A stretch of DNA of 64,000 nt, from assembly GCF_023101145.1 (NCBI RefSeq), contig NZ_CP073714.1, forward strand, positions 372,001-436,000, read 5' to 3'. Shown piece after piece: positions 43,842 through 51,948 of this stretch. The translations under genes were made by a program, and so were the position numbers. The notes beneath the pieces were generated by a model. The model was not told the DNA's origin and searched no databases. It was given only the letters and a program-made list of their open reading frames with translations. Numbering within the stretch: position 1 is the stretch's first letter; each line of letters opens with the position of its first letter. Origin of the DNA: Paenibacillus pabuli. Its GTDB lineage: Bacteria > Bacillota > Bacilli > Paenibacillales > Paenibacillaceae.

Positions 43842-43932
43842 TGTCATTTTTGTTTTTTCATTCCATATAAGTCCAATTAGTTTAGAAAGTCAGAAATATA
43901 CTCCGTTAACACATGGTACTGGGAATTTATAA
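43804..43932 (+). CDS. Putative Phr-like pheromone precursor, 42 residues
   Basis: This very short gene overlaps the end of receptor gene 1 by 38 bases in another frame. It has GGAGGAGG upstream (12 bases from the ATG). The product begins MNIKKVMAIFLFSVIFVF, a basic head and hydrophobic core like a Sec signal peptide, then a short polar tail ending SQKYTPLTHGTGNL. Precursors of RRNPP pheromones (Phr, NprX, PapR, AimP) have this size, this layout and this position after the receptor gene; the active peptide is normally the last 5-10 residues. A terminator follows at 43980, so receptor and peptide form one operon. The mature sequence and processing are inference. Confidence 0.75.
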   Translation: MNIKKVMAIFLFSVIFVFSFHISPISLESQKYTPLTHGTGNL

Positions 43933-43979
43933 TCTGATTTGAATATAATGTTACATCATATTTACTCTGAGGTTTCAAC

Positions 43980-44013
43980 AGCGGTTTATTTCCGGAAGCG
44001 GGAGTAAACCGCT
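43980..44013 (+). terminator. Terminator of the receptor 1-peptide operon
   Basis: AGCGGTTTA pairs perfectly with TAAACCGCT around a 16-base loop that itself contains CCGG, followed by ATTTATTTT. It ends 17 bases before the promoter of receptor gene 2. Confidence 0.8.
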
Positions 44014-44029
44014 ATTTATTTTGCACTGA

Positions 44030-44058
44030 TTGACCAAGGTAAAATACAGGATTAAAAT
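44030..44058 (+). promoter_or_regulatory. Promoter of receptor gene 2
   Basis: TTGACC and TAAAAT are 17 bases apart, with the shared block ATTGACC-N4-GTAAAAT-N2-AGGATTAAAATT, nearly identical to 42363-42394. The conserved spacer is a candidate binding site for the receptors themselves. Confidence 0.72.
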
Positions 44059-44116
44059 TACATTTATTACGAGCTGATGAATCCTTAAGTTAGCCTGGTT
44101 GATGGGGGTGGGAGAA

Positions 44117-45502
44117 TTGAAACTTGCACCTACGATACGCACATATATAGAGAACCACATAAGAGAACGAGGATATAAACTACAGCAATTCTCAGATGTC
44201 ACGGGTGTCAACGCTGGTACATTAAGTGCCATCCTCAAGGGCAGCAGACCTCTAGCTATGAATCAGTTGGATCAAATCACATCTGGTATGGGGCTGGAGA
44301 AGGGATACTTCTACGAAATGTACAGTGTGGAATGTTTTGTGGAAGCCGCACCTCATTGGAGGCGTTTGGAACCGTTCCTGTATCGTTGCGCTGAACTTAA
44401 CAAGCTAGGCTGTATTAAAAAGGTGGTTTATCAGGTTACAGATGATCGATCCTATATTTCAGAACTGTTTGAATTGGCAGAGAATCTATATTCCAAAGAA
44501 ATGAAGGAAGCGGCGCTTATTTTATATGAATGCGTAGCCGCAGGTGAGAAATATCAGCACTCGGAACGGTTGGCACTGTGCCAGTACCGTATTTTTTTGC
44601 TTCATAAAACCATGAGCAAATTCGATAATCTGGCAGCAGCGGTCCAATTGGAGCCCTATATTGAGAAATTGGATGAAGAAATACAACTGGATGCTGTTAA
44701 AGATTTGGCGAATGTGTATAGCACAATACATCTCTGGGATAAGGTTTATGATCTGGCAGAGGAACTGGAACGAAAAGTTGACTTTCAACTTGAACTTCAA
44801 TTTCGAAGACGGAAAAATAGAAAAAGGATCGCCTTTTACCCCATATTTACATACAAAGCATATGCGAATCTATTGAAGGCAAGTGTATGTGAAGTACGTA
44901 AGGAATATGAAAAAGCTCTGGAATATACGGATGTTTACGTGAATGTTATAGAAATCTCTAACCCAACAGAAGAAGAGCAACAATTAATAGAACGTTTCAA
45001 AGGATGGGCAGAGGGGAATCGGTATTTATACCATTTGATGAATGGGAACCATGAGGTTATTGAACCTTATCTGAATTACCTGGATGCTAATCCACATGAG
45101 ATTTTAATAGCATTCGTGAATATTGTTCAGGCAGCTAACCTGCACTCACTGGATATTGATTCTGCATTGGATAGATTCGATCCTTATATTCAACAATTCA
45201 ACACGGATATGCATTTAAAAGGGACGTACAATATGCAAATGTTGAATCATAGATATATACGTTTTTATTATGAGTTAGCGAAGTACAGGCTTAACAAACA
45301 AAGATACGCAGCGGGGATTGACACGTTACTCACGAGTCTGGAGCTCTCATCATCAAGTAACGATGACCTAATGTCTATTAAATCTATTGATTTATATGGG
45401 AAATTTAGAATGCATGTAACGAACCAGCAGGACGAGCAGTACACTAGGTTAATAGAGGGCCTGAGCTCACAAAACTTTGGAATTAGAATTAAAAGTGTAT
45501 AA
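44117..45502 (+). CDS. RRNPP-type peptide-sensing regulator 2, paralogue of regulator 1
   Basis: This 461-residue protein has the same layout as regulator 1: helix-turn-helix (YKLQQFSDVTGVNAGTLSAI) and a helical-repeat region (AALILYECVAAGEKYQHSER, then LDAVKDLANVYSTIHLWDKV). The two are close over about the first 230 residues and clearly less so after that, where peptide-binding surfaces would lie. The start is TTG at 44117, aligned with the ATG of regulator 1 and six bases from GGGGGTG. No signal-peptide-bearing small gene follows it, so it may be an orphan or share the peptide of regulator 1. It was probably produced by tandem duplication. Confidence 0.85.
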   Translation: MKLAPTIRTYIENHIRERGYKLQQFSDVTGVNAGTLSAILKGSRPLAMNQLDQITSGMGLEKGYFYEMYSVECFVEAAPHWRRLEPFLYRCAELNKLGCIKKVVYQVTDDRSYISELFELAENLYSKEMKEAALILYECVAAGEKYQHSERLALCQYRIFLLHKTMSKFDNLAAAVQLEPYIEKLDEEIQLDAVKDLANVYSTIHLWDKVYDLAEELERKVDFQLELQFRRRKNRKRIAFYPIFTYKAYANLLKASVCEVRKEYEKALEYTDVYVNVIEISNPTEEEQQLIERFKGWAEGNRYLYHLMNGNHEVIEPYLNYLDANPHEILIAFVNIVQAANLHSLDIDSALDRFDPYIQQFNTDMHLKGTYNMQMLNHRYIRFYYELAKYRLNKQRYAAGIDTLLTSLELSSSSNDDLMSIKSIDLYGKFRMHVTNQQDEQYTRLIEGLSSQNFGIRIKSV

Positions 45503-45633
45503 GTACGGGGAGCTAATCTTGCTCAATATAAACATCTTTTCTAAAAGACTTAATTCAAAAATTTTGCAAAGCATTCCATTATGAATTTTTAGATAAATGT
45601 ACTCTAAAATAGGTTGGAAAAGGGGTGCATGCT

Positions 45634-45795
45634 GTGAGAGAAATCAAGCAGATCAAAAATCAAATCGAGCAGAATAGGCAACATTTGCGTCGGTTGGTGG
45701 AGAAACATGGCATGCATGATGATAAGGTTCTCAAGCAGTCTATGATGCTGGATGAACTGATTAATAAATATATTCGACTAATAGAGAAGTACTAA
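45634..45795 (+). CDS. Spo0E-like aspartyl-phosphate phosphatase 1
   Basis: This 53-residue protein has two predicted helices and the Spo0E-type signature as SMMLDELINKY (family S-x-x-L-D). Spo0E-like phosphatases remove phosphate from Spo0A and delay sporulation. The GTG at 45634 follows AGGGG by eight bases. Its leader and first codons (AAAAGGGGTGCATGCTGTGA) are nearly repeated at the second copy 1.05 kb downstream. It lies 131 bases after receptor gene 2. Confidence 0.82.
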   Translation: MREIKQIKNQIEQNRQHLRRLVEKHGMHDDKVLKQSMMLDELINKYIRLIEKY

Positions 45796-45822
45796 TGATT
45801 AAAGCCAGTACCCTCTTCTAAA

Positions 45823-45840
45823 GTCCACCTATAGGTGGAC
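45823..45840. promoter_or_regulatory. Perfect 18-bp palindrome upstream of the small membrane protein gene
   Basis: GTCCACCTATAGGTGGAC is a perfect dyad, and its TGGAC half recurs at about 45857. A TATGCT -10-like element follows at about 45885 without a good -35, as at activator-dependent promoters. Confidence 0.6.
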
Positions 45841-45930
45841 CCTTATCCATCCGTTTGTGGACGCTAGAGCGGCGTTCTCCCTGCTATGCTTAAAGCATCA
45901 AATCAAGCAAATTACAGGGGGAACAAACGT

Positions 45931-46440
45931 ATGACGACGAGCATGTGGGTTCAGATGATCATCATGTTTGGTGTATTAGTATTCACTTCAATTGGACGAA
46001 AGCCAGTACGTTTTTATCGTTTATTGCTGCCTTTCGTTATTATGGGTTATTATGCAGCCCAATTTCTTAAATACATGACTTTTACAGGTAATAATGTGCT
46101 GTTTTTGTTGGTGGCGGTGATTCTAGGAGCATTGTTCGGAATGATTGTGCTGGGAATAACGCGTATGGAATTCGATGCAACGGCAGGTAAGTGGTATACC
46201 CGAGTGGGAATTGGCAGTGTGGTCGTTTGGGCAGCTGCATTCCTGCTACGCATTGTGCCGGTGGAATGGATCACGCATCATCCACAGCAAGCATATCAGT
46301 ATGCAATTGAGCATCAATTGGATCTTCAGAATATCGGTCCTGCATTTATATTAATGACTGCTGCTATGGTTTTAGTGCGTGTGGCAGGGATTCTAATCCG
46401 CTCCAGAGGGAAAAAAATACAGCATACGATTGAAACATAA
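45931..46440 (+). CDS. Integral membrane protein, hypothetical
   Basis: This 169-residue protein has five hydrophobic segments (about residues 3-17, 25-44, 48-70, 87-105 and 131-153) and ends in a basic and polar tail (RSRGKKIQHTIET). The ATG at 45931 follows CAGGGGG; upstream codons in the open frame are less likely to be translated. It lies between the two Spo0E-like genes but behind its own palindromic operator, so it may be an unrelated insertion or part of the module. No family is recognised. Confidence 0.75.
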   Translation: MTTSMWVQMIIMFGVLVFTSIGRKPVRFYRLLLPFVIMGYYAAQFLKYMTFTGNNVLFLLVAVILGALFGMIVLGITRMEFDATAGKWYTRVGIGSVVVWAAAFLLRIVPVEWITHHPQQAYQYAIEHQLDLQNIGPAFILMTAAMVLVRVAGILIRSRGKKIQHTIET

Positions 46441-46686
46441 TTTATAACGTGTCCCTGTCTTTATTTTTGCGTTAAGTGACTCCATTTCTTCTTGAGTGCG
46501 ATATGTAGTTTGGTGTGAAGGATATACATCTATATATTGTAGTTGTGACAATTTTCACGGATTAATGCAAAATGCTGTGTTATGAAAGTATTCCTCTGTA
46601 AACAAACATTTTATTTTGCAAAGGAATAAAATATGAATTTTTTGGCAATGTATCCTAAAATGTTTTAAAAAGAGGGGGTGCATGCT

Positions 46687-46875
46687 GTGAGAGAACCGAA
46701 GCAGATCAGAGACCAAATCGAACGGAACAGGCATGAGTTAAGTCGTTTGGCGGAATATCATGGCATGCAAGACTACAAAGTCCTTCAACAATCGATGGTA
46801 TTGGATGAATTAATTAATGAATATAATCGCTTCAGATATAAAAAACACTTTATGAAAAGACAGCCGATTGCATAA
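46687..46875 (+). CDS. Spo0E-like aspartyl-phosphate phosphatase 2
   Basis: This 62-residue paralogue of the gene at 45634 shares the VRE-KQI start, the two-helix body and the signature SMVLDELINEY, but has a basic C-terminal tail (RYKKHFMKRQPIA) the first copy lacks. The GTG at 46687 follows AGAGGGGG by eight bases; a GTG three codons earlier is also open. The leader is homologous to that of copy 1, showing that promoter and gene were duplicated together. Its stop codon lies within a terminator hairpin. Confidence 0.82.
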   Translation: MREPKQIRDQIERNRHELSRLAEYHGMQDYKVLQQSMVLDELINEYNRFRYKKHFMKRQPIA

Positions 46876-46890
46876 TGCAGTCGGTTTTTT
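46864..46890 (+). terminator. Terminator overlapping the stop codon of the second Spo0E-like gene
   Basis: CCGATTGCA pairs with TGCAGTCGG (one wobble) around TAA, followed by seven T. Confidence 0.88.
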
Positions 46891-46907
46891 TATGCAATAA
46901 AAGAGTA

Positions 46908-46937
46908 GTCGACTGCAGCGATACAGTCGGCTTTTTT
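46908..46937 (+). terminator. Second, tandem terminator
   Basis: GTCGACTGCA pairs imperfectly with TACAGTCGGC, followed by six T. It resembles the first and may be its duplicate. Confidence 0.75.
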
Positions 46938-47096
46938 GCGTTTCCCCTAAAGCTGCAATTCAATCTTGAAATTCCGTACCAATCCCAGGGTTGGCAGGAT
47001 AGCCAACGATCATTAAAACTGGATATGATGACCCCAGTTATATCCAGATTGATCTGTGAAGGGGGCTCATACAATGATCGGGAGAGGGAGGGATGA

Positions 47097-48926
47097 ATGG
47101 GGATGATGGACAAGGGACAGGGTTATTTCGGAAGAAATATGAATCTGCGAACCAAGCTGCTCCTGTTGTTCCTGGCGCTGACCTTGCTGCCGCTGAGCTT
47201 GCAGGGAGTAGTAAATTACCTGCATTTCTCACAGACGATTGATCGCAAGACGGAGCAGTTCACCATTGATATTGTTCGCCAGATTAATACCAATCTGAAT
47301 CGGCTGCTAAAGGACTTTGAGCGGTTGTCGCTCTTGCCGCTCTACGATCAGATGGTGCTCAGCATTCTGGGCAAATACAATGCTCCGATGGGATCGGGTA
47401 CATGGGCGAGGTCCGATGACTATCTGAAAATGAAGCTCTATACATCCGGTCAAGCATATGACCGGCCGGAAATTCGTGGCATCCATCTGATCAGCAACAG
47501 CGGCATTTTGTTCTCCAATCTCGATTCACTGGCAGTGAATCCGGTATGGGACAGCAGGCAGGATGACTGGTTTGCAGAGCTTAACGATTCAGAAGGGGAA
47601 TGGCGTCTGCTTCCTCCGCACGAGCCCAGCTATTACACGGGCAGCCATGAAGAGCCGTATATATCGGTTGCGCGTGAGATTCGTGATCCGGGTACACTCC
47701 AGCGGCTGGGTTACATTCTGATCGACATCCGGCTGGAAGCCTTCGGTCAACTCTTGTCCAATCTGAATTTTGAGCAAAATGCGAGCTTGATGATTGTCGA
47801 CAGCAAGCAGCGTCTCCTATTCGAACGCACCTCAGCCGGAGGTCTGTCCGCATACAATCAACTGTTAACGCATGGACAGCTTCAAGGCTACGCAGGCAAC
47901 CAGAAGGTTGTCCTTGATGGGAAGCCCTATCTCTATGTACAGCACCATTCCAGCTATTCAGGACTTTCGGTGATCAGCCTTACGCCCATTGCCGTTATTC
48001 AGAAGGAGTCGGGCGAGATGCTCACGTTTACGTTTGGATTCGCTGTGTTATGTATGGCGGCCGTAGCAGTTCTCGCGGTTCTCTTATCCTATCGCATAAC
48101 GAGGCCGCTGATTCGACTGAAGCACAATATGATTCGGGTGGAGCAGGGGGACTTTAGCCAGCGCGTAGCGCACTTCAGCAATGATGAGTTTGGGCAGATT
48201 AGCCGGGGCTTTAACCGGATGATGGAAGAGATCCATCGACTGTTCAACGAGGTATTTCTGCTGGGCATTCAAGAGCGAGAGGCGGAGTTGTCAGCATTGC
48301 AGAGCCAGATCAATCCCCATTTTATATACAACACATTGGAGTCCATCAACATGATGGCGGTCCGCCAGAAACACGCTGAGGTGTCTGATATGGTGACGGC
48401 ACTTGGCAAGCTGCTGCGTTATACGATTGATAAGGTGGACCGGAGGGTTCCACTTCAGGAAGAATTGGCTTTTGTACAATCCTATGTACGCATTCAACAG
48501 GTACGTTATGACGGCAAGCTGGAGGTAATCTATGACATCGATGAAGCCATTACAGTGTGTCTGATTCCGAAGCTGATATTGCAACCGCTGGTGGAGAACG
48601 CTGTCTACCATGGCATTGAAGGGCAGGCGGATGGCGGAGTGATCTGGGTATCTGCATTGAAATTTGATGATGAGCTGCTGATGATTGTGCGTGACAATGG
48701 CAAAGGCATGACTCAGGCGGAGATTGATGAATTAAATGAATCCATCGCTCGGCAGCCTTCCAATGAGGCATTGCGCTGCCATGCCGGGGACAGGCTGGGG
48801 CTTAACAATATCGCCCAAAGGCTCCACCTCATGTATGGAGAAGGCGGCAGCCTGAGCGTCGATGGCAGTCCCGGGCAGGGTCTGGCGGTCACGATATCCA
48901 TCCAACTTCAACCGAAAGGGGAATGA
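47097..48926 (+). CDS. Sensor histidine kinase, YesM type
   Basis: This 609-residue membrane kinase has a first membrane segment at about residues 16-38, an extracellular sensor of about 260 residues (Cache-like), a second membrane segment at about 305-328 and a HAMP linker. The YesM-type phosphoacceptor region is SQINPHFIYNTLESINMMA (His about residue 407), and a HATPase_c domain follows (LVENAVYHGIEG, then DNGKGM, then GLNNIAQRL). It phosphorylates the AraC-type regulator whose gene overlaps it by four bases (ATGA). The pair is followed by a sugar-binding protein gene, so it probably senses the sugar and induces the transporter. Confidence 0.93.
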   Translation: MGMMDKGQGYFGRNMNLRTKLLLLFLALTLLPLSLQGVVNYLHFSQTIDRKTEQFTIDIVRQINTNLNRLLKDFERLSLLPLYDQMVLSILGKYNAPMGSGTWARSDDYLKMKLYTSGQAYDRPEIRGIHLISNSGILFSNLDSLAVNPVWDSRQDDWFAELNDSEGEWRLLPPHEPSYYTGSHEEPYISVAREIRDPGTLQRLGYILIDIRLEAFGQLLSNLNFEQNASLMIVDSKQRLLFERTSAGGLSAYNQLLTHGQLQGYAGNQKVVLDGKPYLYVQHHSSYSGLSVISLTPIAVIQKESGEMLTFTFGFAVLCMAAVAVLAVLLSYRITRPLIRLKHNMIRVEQGDFSQRVAHFSNDEFGQISRGFNRMMEEIHRLFNEVFLLGIQEREAELSALQSQINPHFIYNTLESINMMAVRQKHAEVSDMVTALGKLLRYTIDKVDRRVPLQEELAFVQSYVRIQQVRYDGKLEVIYDIDEAITVCLIPKLILQPLVENAVYHGIEGQADGGVIWVSALKFDDELLMIVRDNGKGMTQAEIDELNESIARQPSNEALRCHAGDRLGLNNIAQRLHLMYGEGGSLSVDGSPGQGLAVTISIQLQPKGE

Positions 48927-49699
48927 AGCGCATGTATAAAGTATTGCTTGTGGAGGATGAGACGGTCATCCGTCAGGGGCTGAGAGAGCTGATTGTACAG
49001 GCAGCTCCTCAGTTCGAGGTAACAGGTGAAGCTTCGAGCGGAGCCGAGGCACTGGATTTTCTGAGATGTGAAGTACCGGATGTGCTGATCACAGATATTC
49101 GCATGCGTGAAATGGACGGGCTGACATTGGTCTCCAAAGCAAGAGATATGTATCCTGAACTGCTGATGATCATCATTAGCGGCTATGGGGAGTTTGAATA
49201 TGCACGCAGGGCGATGGAATACGGGGTGTTGAACTATTTGCTGAAGCCGATTGAACGACATGAACTGGCATTATGCATCCAAAAAACTCAATTGCTGCTG
49301 GATCGCAGGTACGGTATTTCAACCCTTCCAGTCACTGAGCCATCTGGGAAAGCAGAGCATTCCGGCGGAGATACGCGGAAAATTATCCGAGATGTGAAGG
49401 AGCACATCAAGCAGCACCCCGATGGGGATCTGCGACTTCAGACCATAGCAGCTCTGGTTAATCTGAATCCCACCTATCTAAGCCAGCTGTTCAAGAACGA
49501 AACAGGAACCAATTACTCCGAATACATTGCTGAGGCTCGTATGGAACGGGCCAAGTGGCTGCTGGTTAACACAGGACTCAAAATCTATGATGTTGCAAGG
49601 TTATCCGGGCATCAGAGTCCCAAGCACTTCATGCTTGTATTCAAACAGCAGGTGGGATGGACAGCAGGGGAATATCGTGACCGATTCAGTATTTCTTGA
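48923..49699 (+). CDS. AraC-type response regulator, YesN type
   Basis: This 258-residue regulator has a receiver domain with acidic residues in VLLVEDETVIRQGL, phosphoacceptor Asp in DVLITDIRMREMDG, and Lys in LLKPI. A short linker and a C-terminal AraC double helix-turn-helix follow (LQTIAALVNLNPTYLSQLFK, then KIYDVARLSGHQSPKHFM). It lacks the long middle region of many YesN proteins of about 500 residues, so it is a compact version. It is co-translated with the kinase and presumably activates the SBP gene 103 bases downstream. Confidence 0.93.
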   Translation: MKRMYKVLLVEDETVIRQGLRELIVQAAPQFEVTGEASSGAEALDFLRCEVPDVLITDIRMREMDGLTLVSKARDMYPELLMIIISGYGEFEYARRAMEYGVLNYLLKPIERHELALCIQKTQLLLDRRYGISTLPVTEPSGKAEHSGGDTRKIIRDVKEHIKQHPDGDLRLQTIAALVNLNPTYLSQLFKNETGTNYSEYIAEARMERAKWLLVNTGLKIYDVARLSGHQSPKHFMLVFKQQVGWTAGEYRDRFSIS

Positions 49700-49802
49700 A
49701 AAACCATACCATTTCTTTAATTGACGTGATTTATGAACGGCTGATGCCTTCGTTATACTTTGGTTGCACATGTATACCACCAAGTCCATAAGGGGGATTT
49801 TC

Positions 49803-51098
49803 ATGAAAAAAGCAGGGCTGATGTTGATACTCTTACTCATGATGACGGCTTCAATCGGGTGCACAAGCTCCAATTCCGGAAGTGATCCTGGGCAAGCAGC
49901 CGGGGGGAATGGAGAGGTTGAGCTGAAATTCATGATGTGGGGCAATCAGGCACATATGGATGTATACACCAAGCTGATCGATGGCTTCACGAAGGAAAAT
50001 CCAGGCATCAAGGTGACGATGGAATCCGTACCTTTCGCGGAATACCAGCAAAAAATATCGGTGCTTGCCGCTGGGGGCTCTCTCCCGGATATCGCCTGGG
50101 TATCAGAGCGGATGGTGCCACAATTCAAATCCAATCACATCCTGGCCGATGTATCCGAGTTCAAGGATGATGCACAGTTCAAGCTGGATGATTATATACC
50201 AAGTACATTGGATCTGTTTCGTGATGGCGATCAGCTGCTTGGGCTGCCTTTTTCCACACCTCCGGTGGTCATGTTCTACAATAAAACGCTGTTCGACAAA
50301 GCTGGCCTAACCGACCCGAATACACTTGCCAGCCAAGGGCAGTGGACATGGGAGCAGTTCGAGAAGTCCGCCAAGGCAATCACTAGTAAGGAGGCGACCA
50401 ACCGGATCTATGGAGCCAACTTTTTTCGTGACTGGAAGACCTGGGCTGTGCTCTCCTCGTATTCCTGGTCTAATGGCAGCGGTCCGTTTGACGAAGGCAT
50501 GACGAAGTTCACCTGGAACGATGCCTATGGCGTACAGACCTTTGAACTGCTGGAGCGAATGATGTTCACCGATGAATCGCATCCAAAAGCGGGCGAGCAA
50601 GTCAGCTTCGATGCTGGCAATGTGGGCATGTTCTTCGATAATTACAGCTATGTTTCCAAAGCCAGAGAGATTACGGATTTTGAGTGGAGTATCTCTCCCA
50701 TGCCTTCCGGCTCACAGGGCAGCGTACCGATGCTGGGGCAGGCAGGATATGCCATGTTCAACGATAGCAAACATCCAGAGGAAACCAAGAAGCTGTTGAA
50801 GTATTTTGCCAGTGAGCAGGGCATTCAGGCGACGGCCACCTACTTTGTGCCTCCGCGTACCTCTGTGCTGAACTCTGATGCGTTCATTAATCAGCCGAAT
50901 AATCCGAGCAAGGAGCATATTGTACAGGCGGTGATTGATGAAATGCCAAAAGCGCGTTTGATTCCCGGTCATATTCGTTGGCAGGATATCGACAATGCGG
51001 TGCTGCAGGGATTTGACCGCCTGTTCGCCCGTTCAGCGACACCCGCAGATAATCTGAAGCAAATGAAGGAAGAGATCCAAGGTGTATTGCAGCAATAA
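49803..51098 (+). CDS. Sugar ABC transporter substrate-binding lipoprotein
   Basis: This family 1 binding protein has 431 residues. The lipoprotein signal peptide ends ASIGC (Cys about 20), a Ser/Gly linker follows, and then the mature fold (ELKFMMWGNQAHMDVYTKLI, then GGSLPDIAWVSERMV, then GLPFSTPPVVMFYNKTLFDK). The ATG at 49803 follows AAGGGGG; an upstream in-frame ATG would spoil the signal peptide. It is positioned to be induced by the YesMN-type pair. Its permeases lie downstream, separated by a TIM-barrel gene and repeat A. The ligand is unknown. Confidence 0.93.
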   Translation: MKKAGLMLILLLMMTASIGCTSSNSGSDPGQAAGGNGEVELKFMMWGNQAHMDVYTKLIDGFTKENPGIKVTMESVPFAEYQQKISVLAAGGSLPDIAWVSERMVPQFKSNHILADVSEFKDDAQFKLDDYIPSTLDLFRDGDQLLGLPFSTPPVVMFYNKTLFDKAGLTDPNTLASQGQWTWEQFEKSAKAITSKEATNRIYGANFFRDWKTWAVLSSYSWSNGSGPFDEGMTKFTWNDAYGVQTFELLERMMFTDESHPKAGEQVSFDAGNVGMFFDNYSYVSKAREITDFEWSISPMPSGSQGSVPMLGQAGYAMFNDSKHPEETKKLLKYFASEQGIQATATYFVPPRTSVLNSDAFINQPNNPSKEHIVQAVIDEMPKARLIPGHIRWQDIDNAVLQGFDRLFARSATPADNLKQMKEEIQGVLQQ

Positions 51099-51128
51099 AT
51101 AATTTTATAGAAACAGGAGATGAGTAGG

Positions 51129-51839
51129 ATGGGCAAATTCAAGGCATTGCTTGAGCAGAAAGCCCTATCACTTGTGGTTAGCCTACCCGAGAACGATCTA
51201 TCTTTGGCCCGGGCAGCAATTGAAGAGGGTGCTGATGCACTGAAGGTGCATTATAATGTCGGCCATCGCGCCAGCGGGAATCATTTTGGTCCACTGGACA
51301 ACTATGCCGAAGTTTTTCAGGCGATCCGCAGCGAGTTTGGCGGCCCGCTTGGGGTCGTACCGTCCGGCAGCATAGATGGAGCAAAACGGGAGGACGTGGA
51401 GCGCCTCTCCGGGCTGGGTTTTGACTTCTATTCGATCTATGCACATCACTTGCCGTCCTTCATGCTGGATGACCTGGGGCTGGACCCCACGTTTGCAATT
51501 AATGACGAATATGAACCTTCACTCGTAACGTCAGCGGCTCATTACGGCTTCACCGCCCTGGAGGCCTCCATTGTGCCTGGAAATGAATATGGTACACCGC
51601 TAAGCTTTGCGGATGTGCTCAAGTATCGCCGTCTGGTCTTGCAGGCGCAAATTCCGGTATTGGTTCCTTCCCAGCGAAAGCTGGTACCGGACGATGTTCG
51701 GGTGCTGCACGATACCGGAGTCAAGGCGATCATGCTTGGAGCGGTCGTAACGGGCAAAACGGAGGATCAGCTGCGAAGTGCTGTTCACGGGTTCCGCAAT
51801 GCGGTGGACAGTCTGAACCGTCTGGACTTTATAAGTTGA
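51129..51839 (+). CDS. TIM-barrel protein of the sugar ABC operon, function unknown
   Basis: This 236-residue protein has phosphate-barrel character: ARAAIEEGADALKVHYNVGH near the N-terminus, GPLGVVPSGSID, LSGLGFDFYSIYAHH, and a late VLHDTGVKAIMLGAVVTGK strand-loop typical of phosphate-binding barrels. It resembles NanE- or KDPG-aldolase-like barrels but I see no decisive active-site signature. The ATG at 51129 is best spaced from AGGAG. Its last codons and TGA stop lie inside the left end of repeat A copy 2, so the insertion may have changed the original C-terminus. It probably converts the imported sugar or its phosphate. Confidence 0.7.
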   Translation: MGKFKALLEQKALSLVVSLPENDLSLARAAIEEGADALKVHYNVGHRASGNHFGPLDNYAEVFQAIRSEFGGPLGVVPSGSIDGAKREDVERLSGLGFDFYSIYAHHLPSFMLDDLGLDPTFAINDEYEPSLVTSAAHYGFTALEASIVPGNEYGTPLSFADVLKYRRLVLQAQIPVLVPSQRKLVPDDVRVLHDTGVKAIMLGAVVTGKTEDQLRSAVHGFRNAVDSLNRLDFIS

Positions 51840-51912
51840 ACTAAACATTTACAAGAGAACGTAGAGGACAGAAATAACCTGAAAAAACGGAGTGCCAAGT
51901 GTAAATATTCGT
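51829..51912. repeat. Dispersed repeat A, copy 2: internally deleted
   Basis: It matches copy 1 (2785-3017) at the left end (GTTGAACTAAACATTTACA), the GAGGACAGAAATAACCTGAA block and the right end (AAGTGTAAATATTCGTT), with about 150 inner bases missing. It overlaps the stop codon of the TIM-barrel gene and ends 36 bases before the next permease gene. Confidence 0.75.
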
Positions 51913-51948
51913 TTCAGGAAGAAATTTGATAAAGGGGAGGACCTGACT

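Noticed and set aside
45519..45584. TTG-started 21-residue frame after receptor gene 2, behind GGGGAG, as a second pheromone gene
   Set aside because: It has no hydrophobic signal sequence and ends LQSIPL without the usual precursor layout; chance occurrence is more likely.
46633..46668. 11-codon frame MNFLAMYPKMF behind AAAGGA upstream of the second Spo0E-like gene, as a leader peptide
   Set aside because: The homologous leader of the first copy stops after three codons, so the frame is not conserved.
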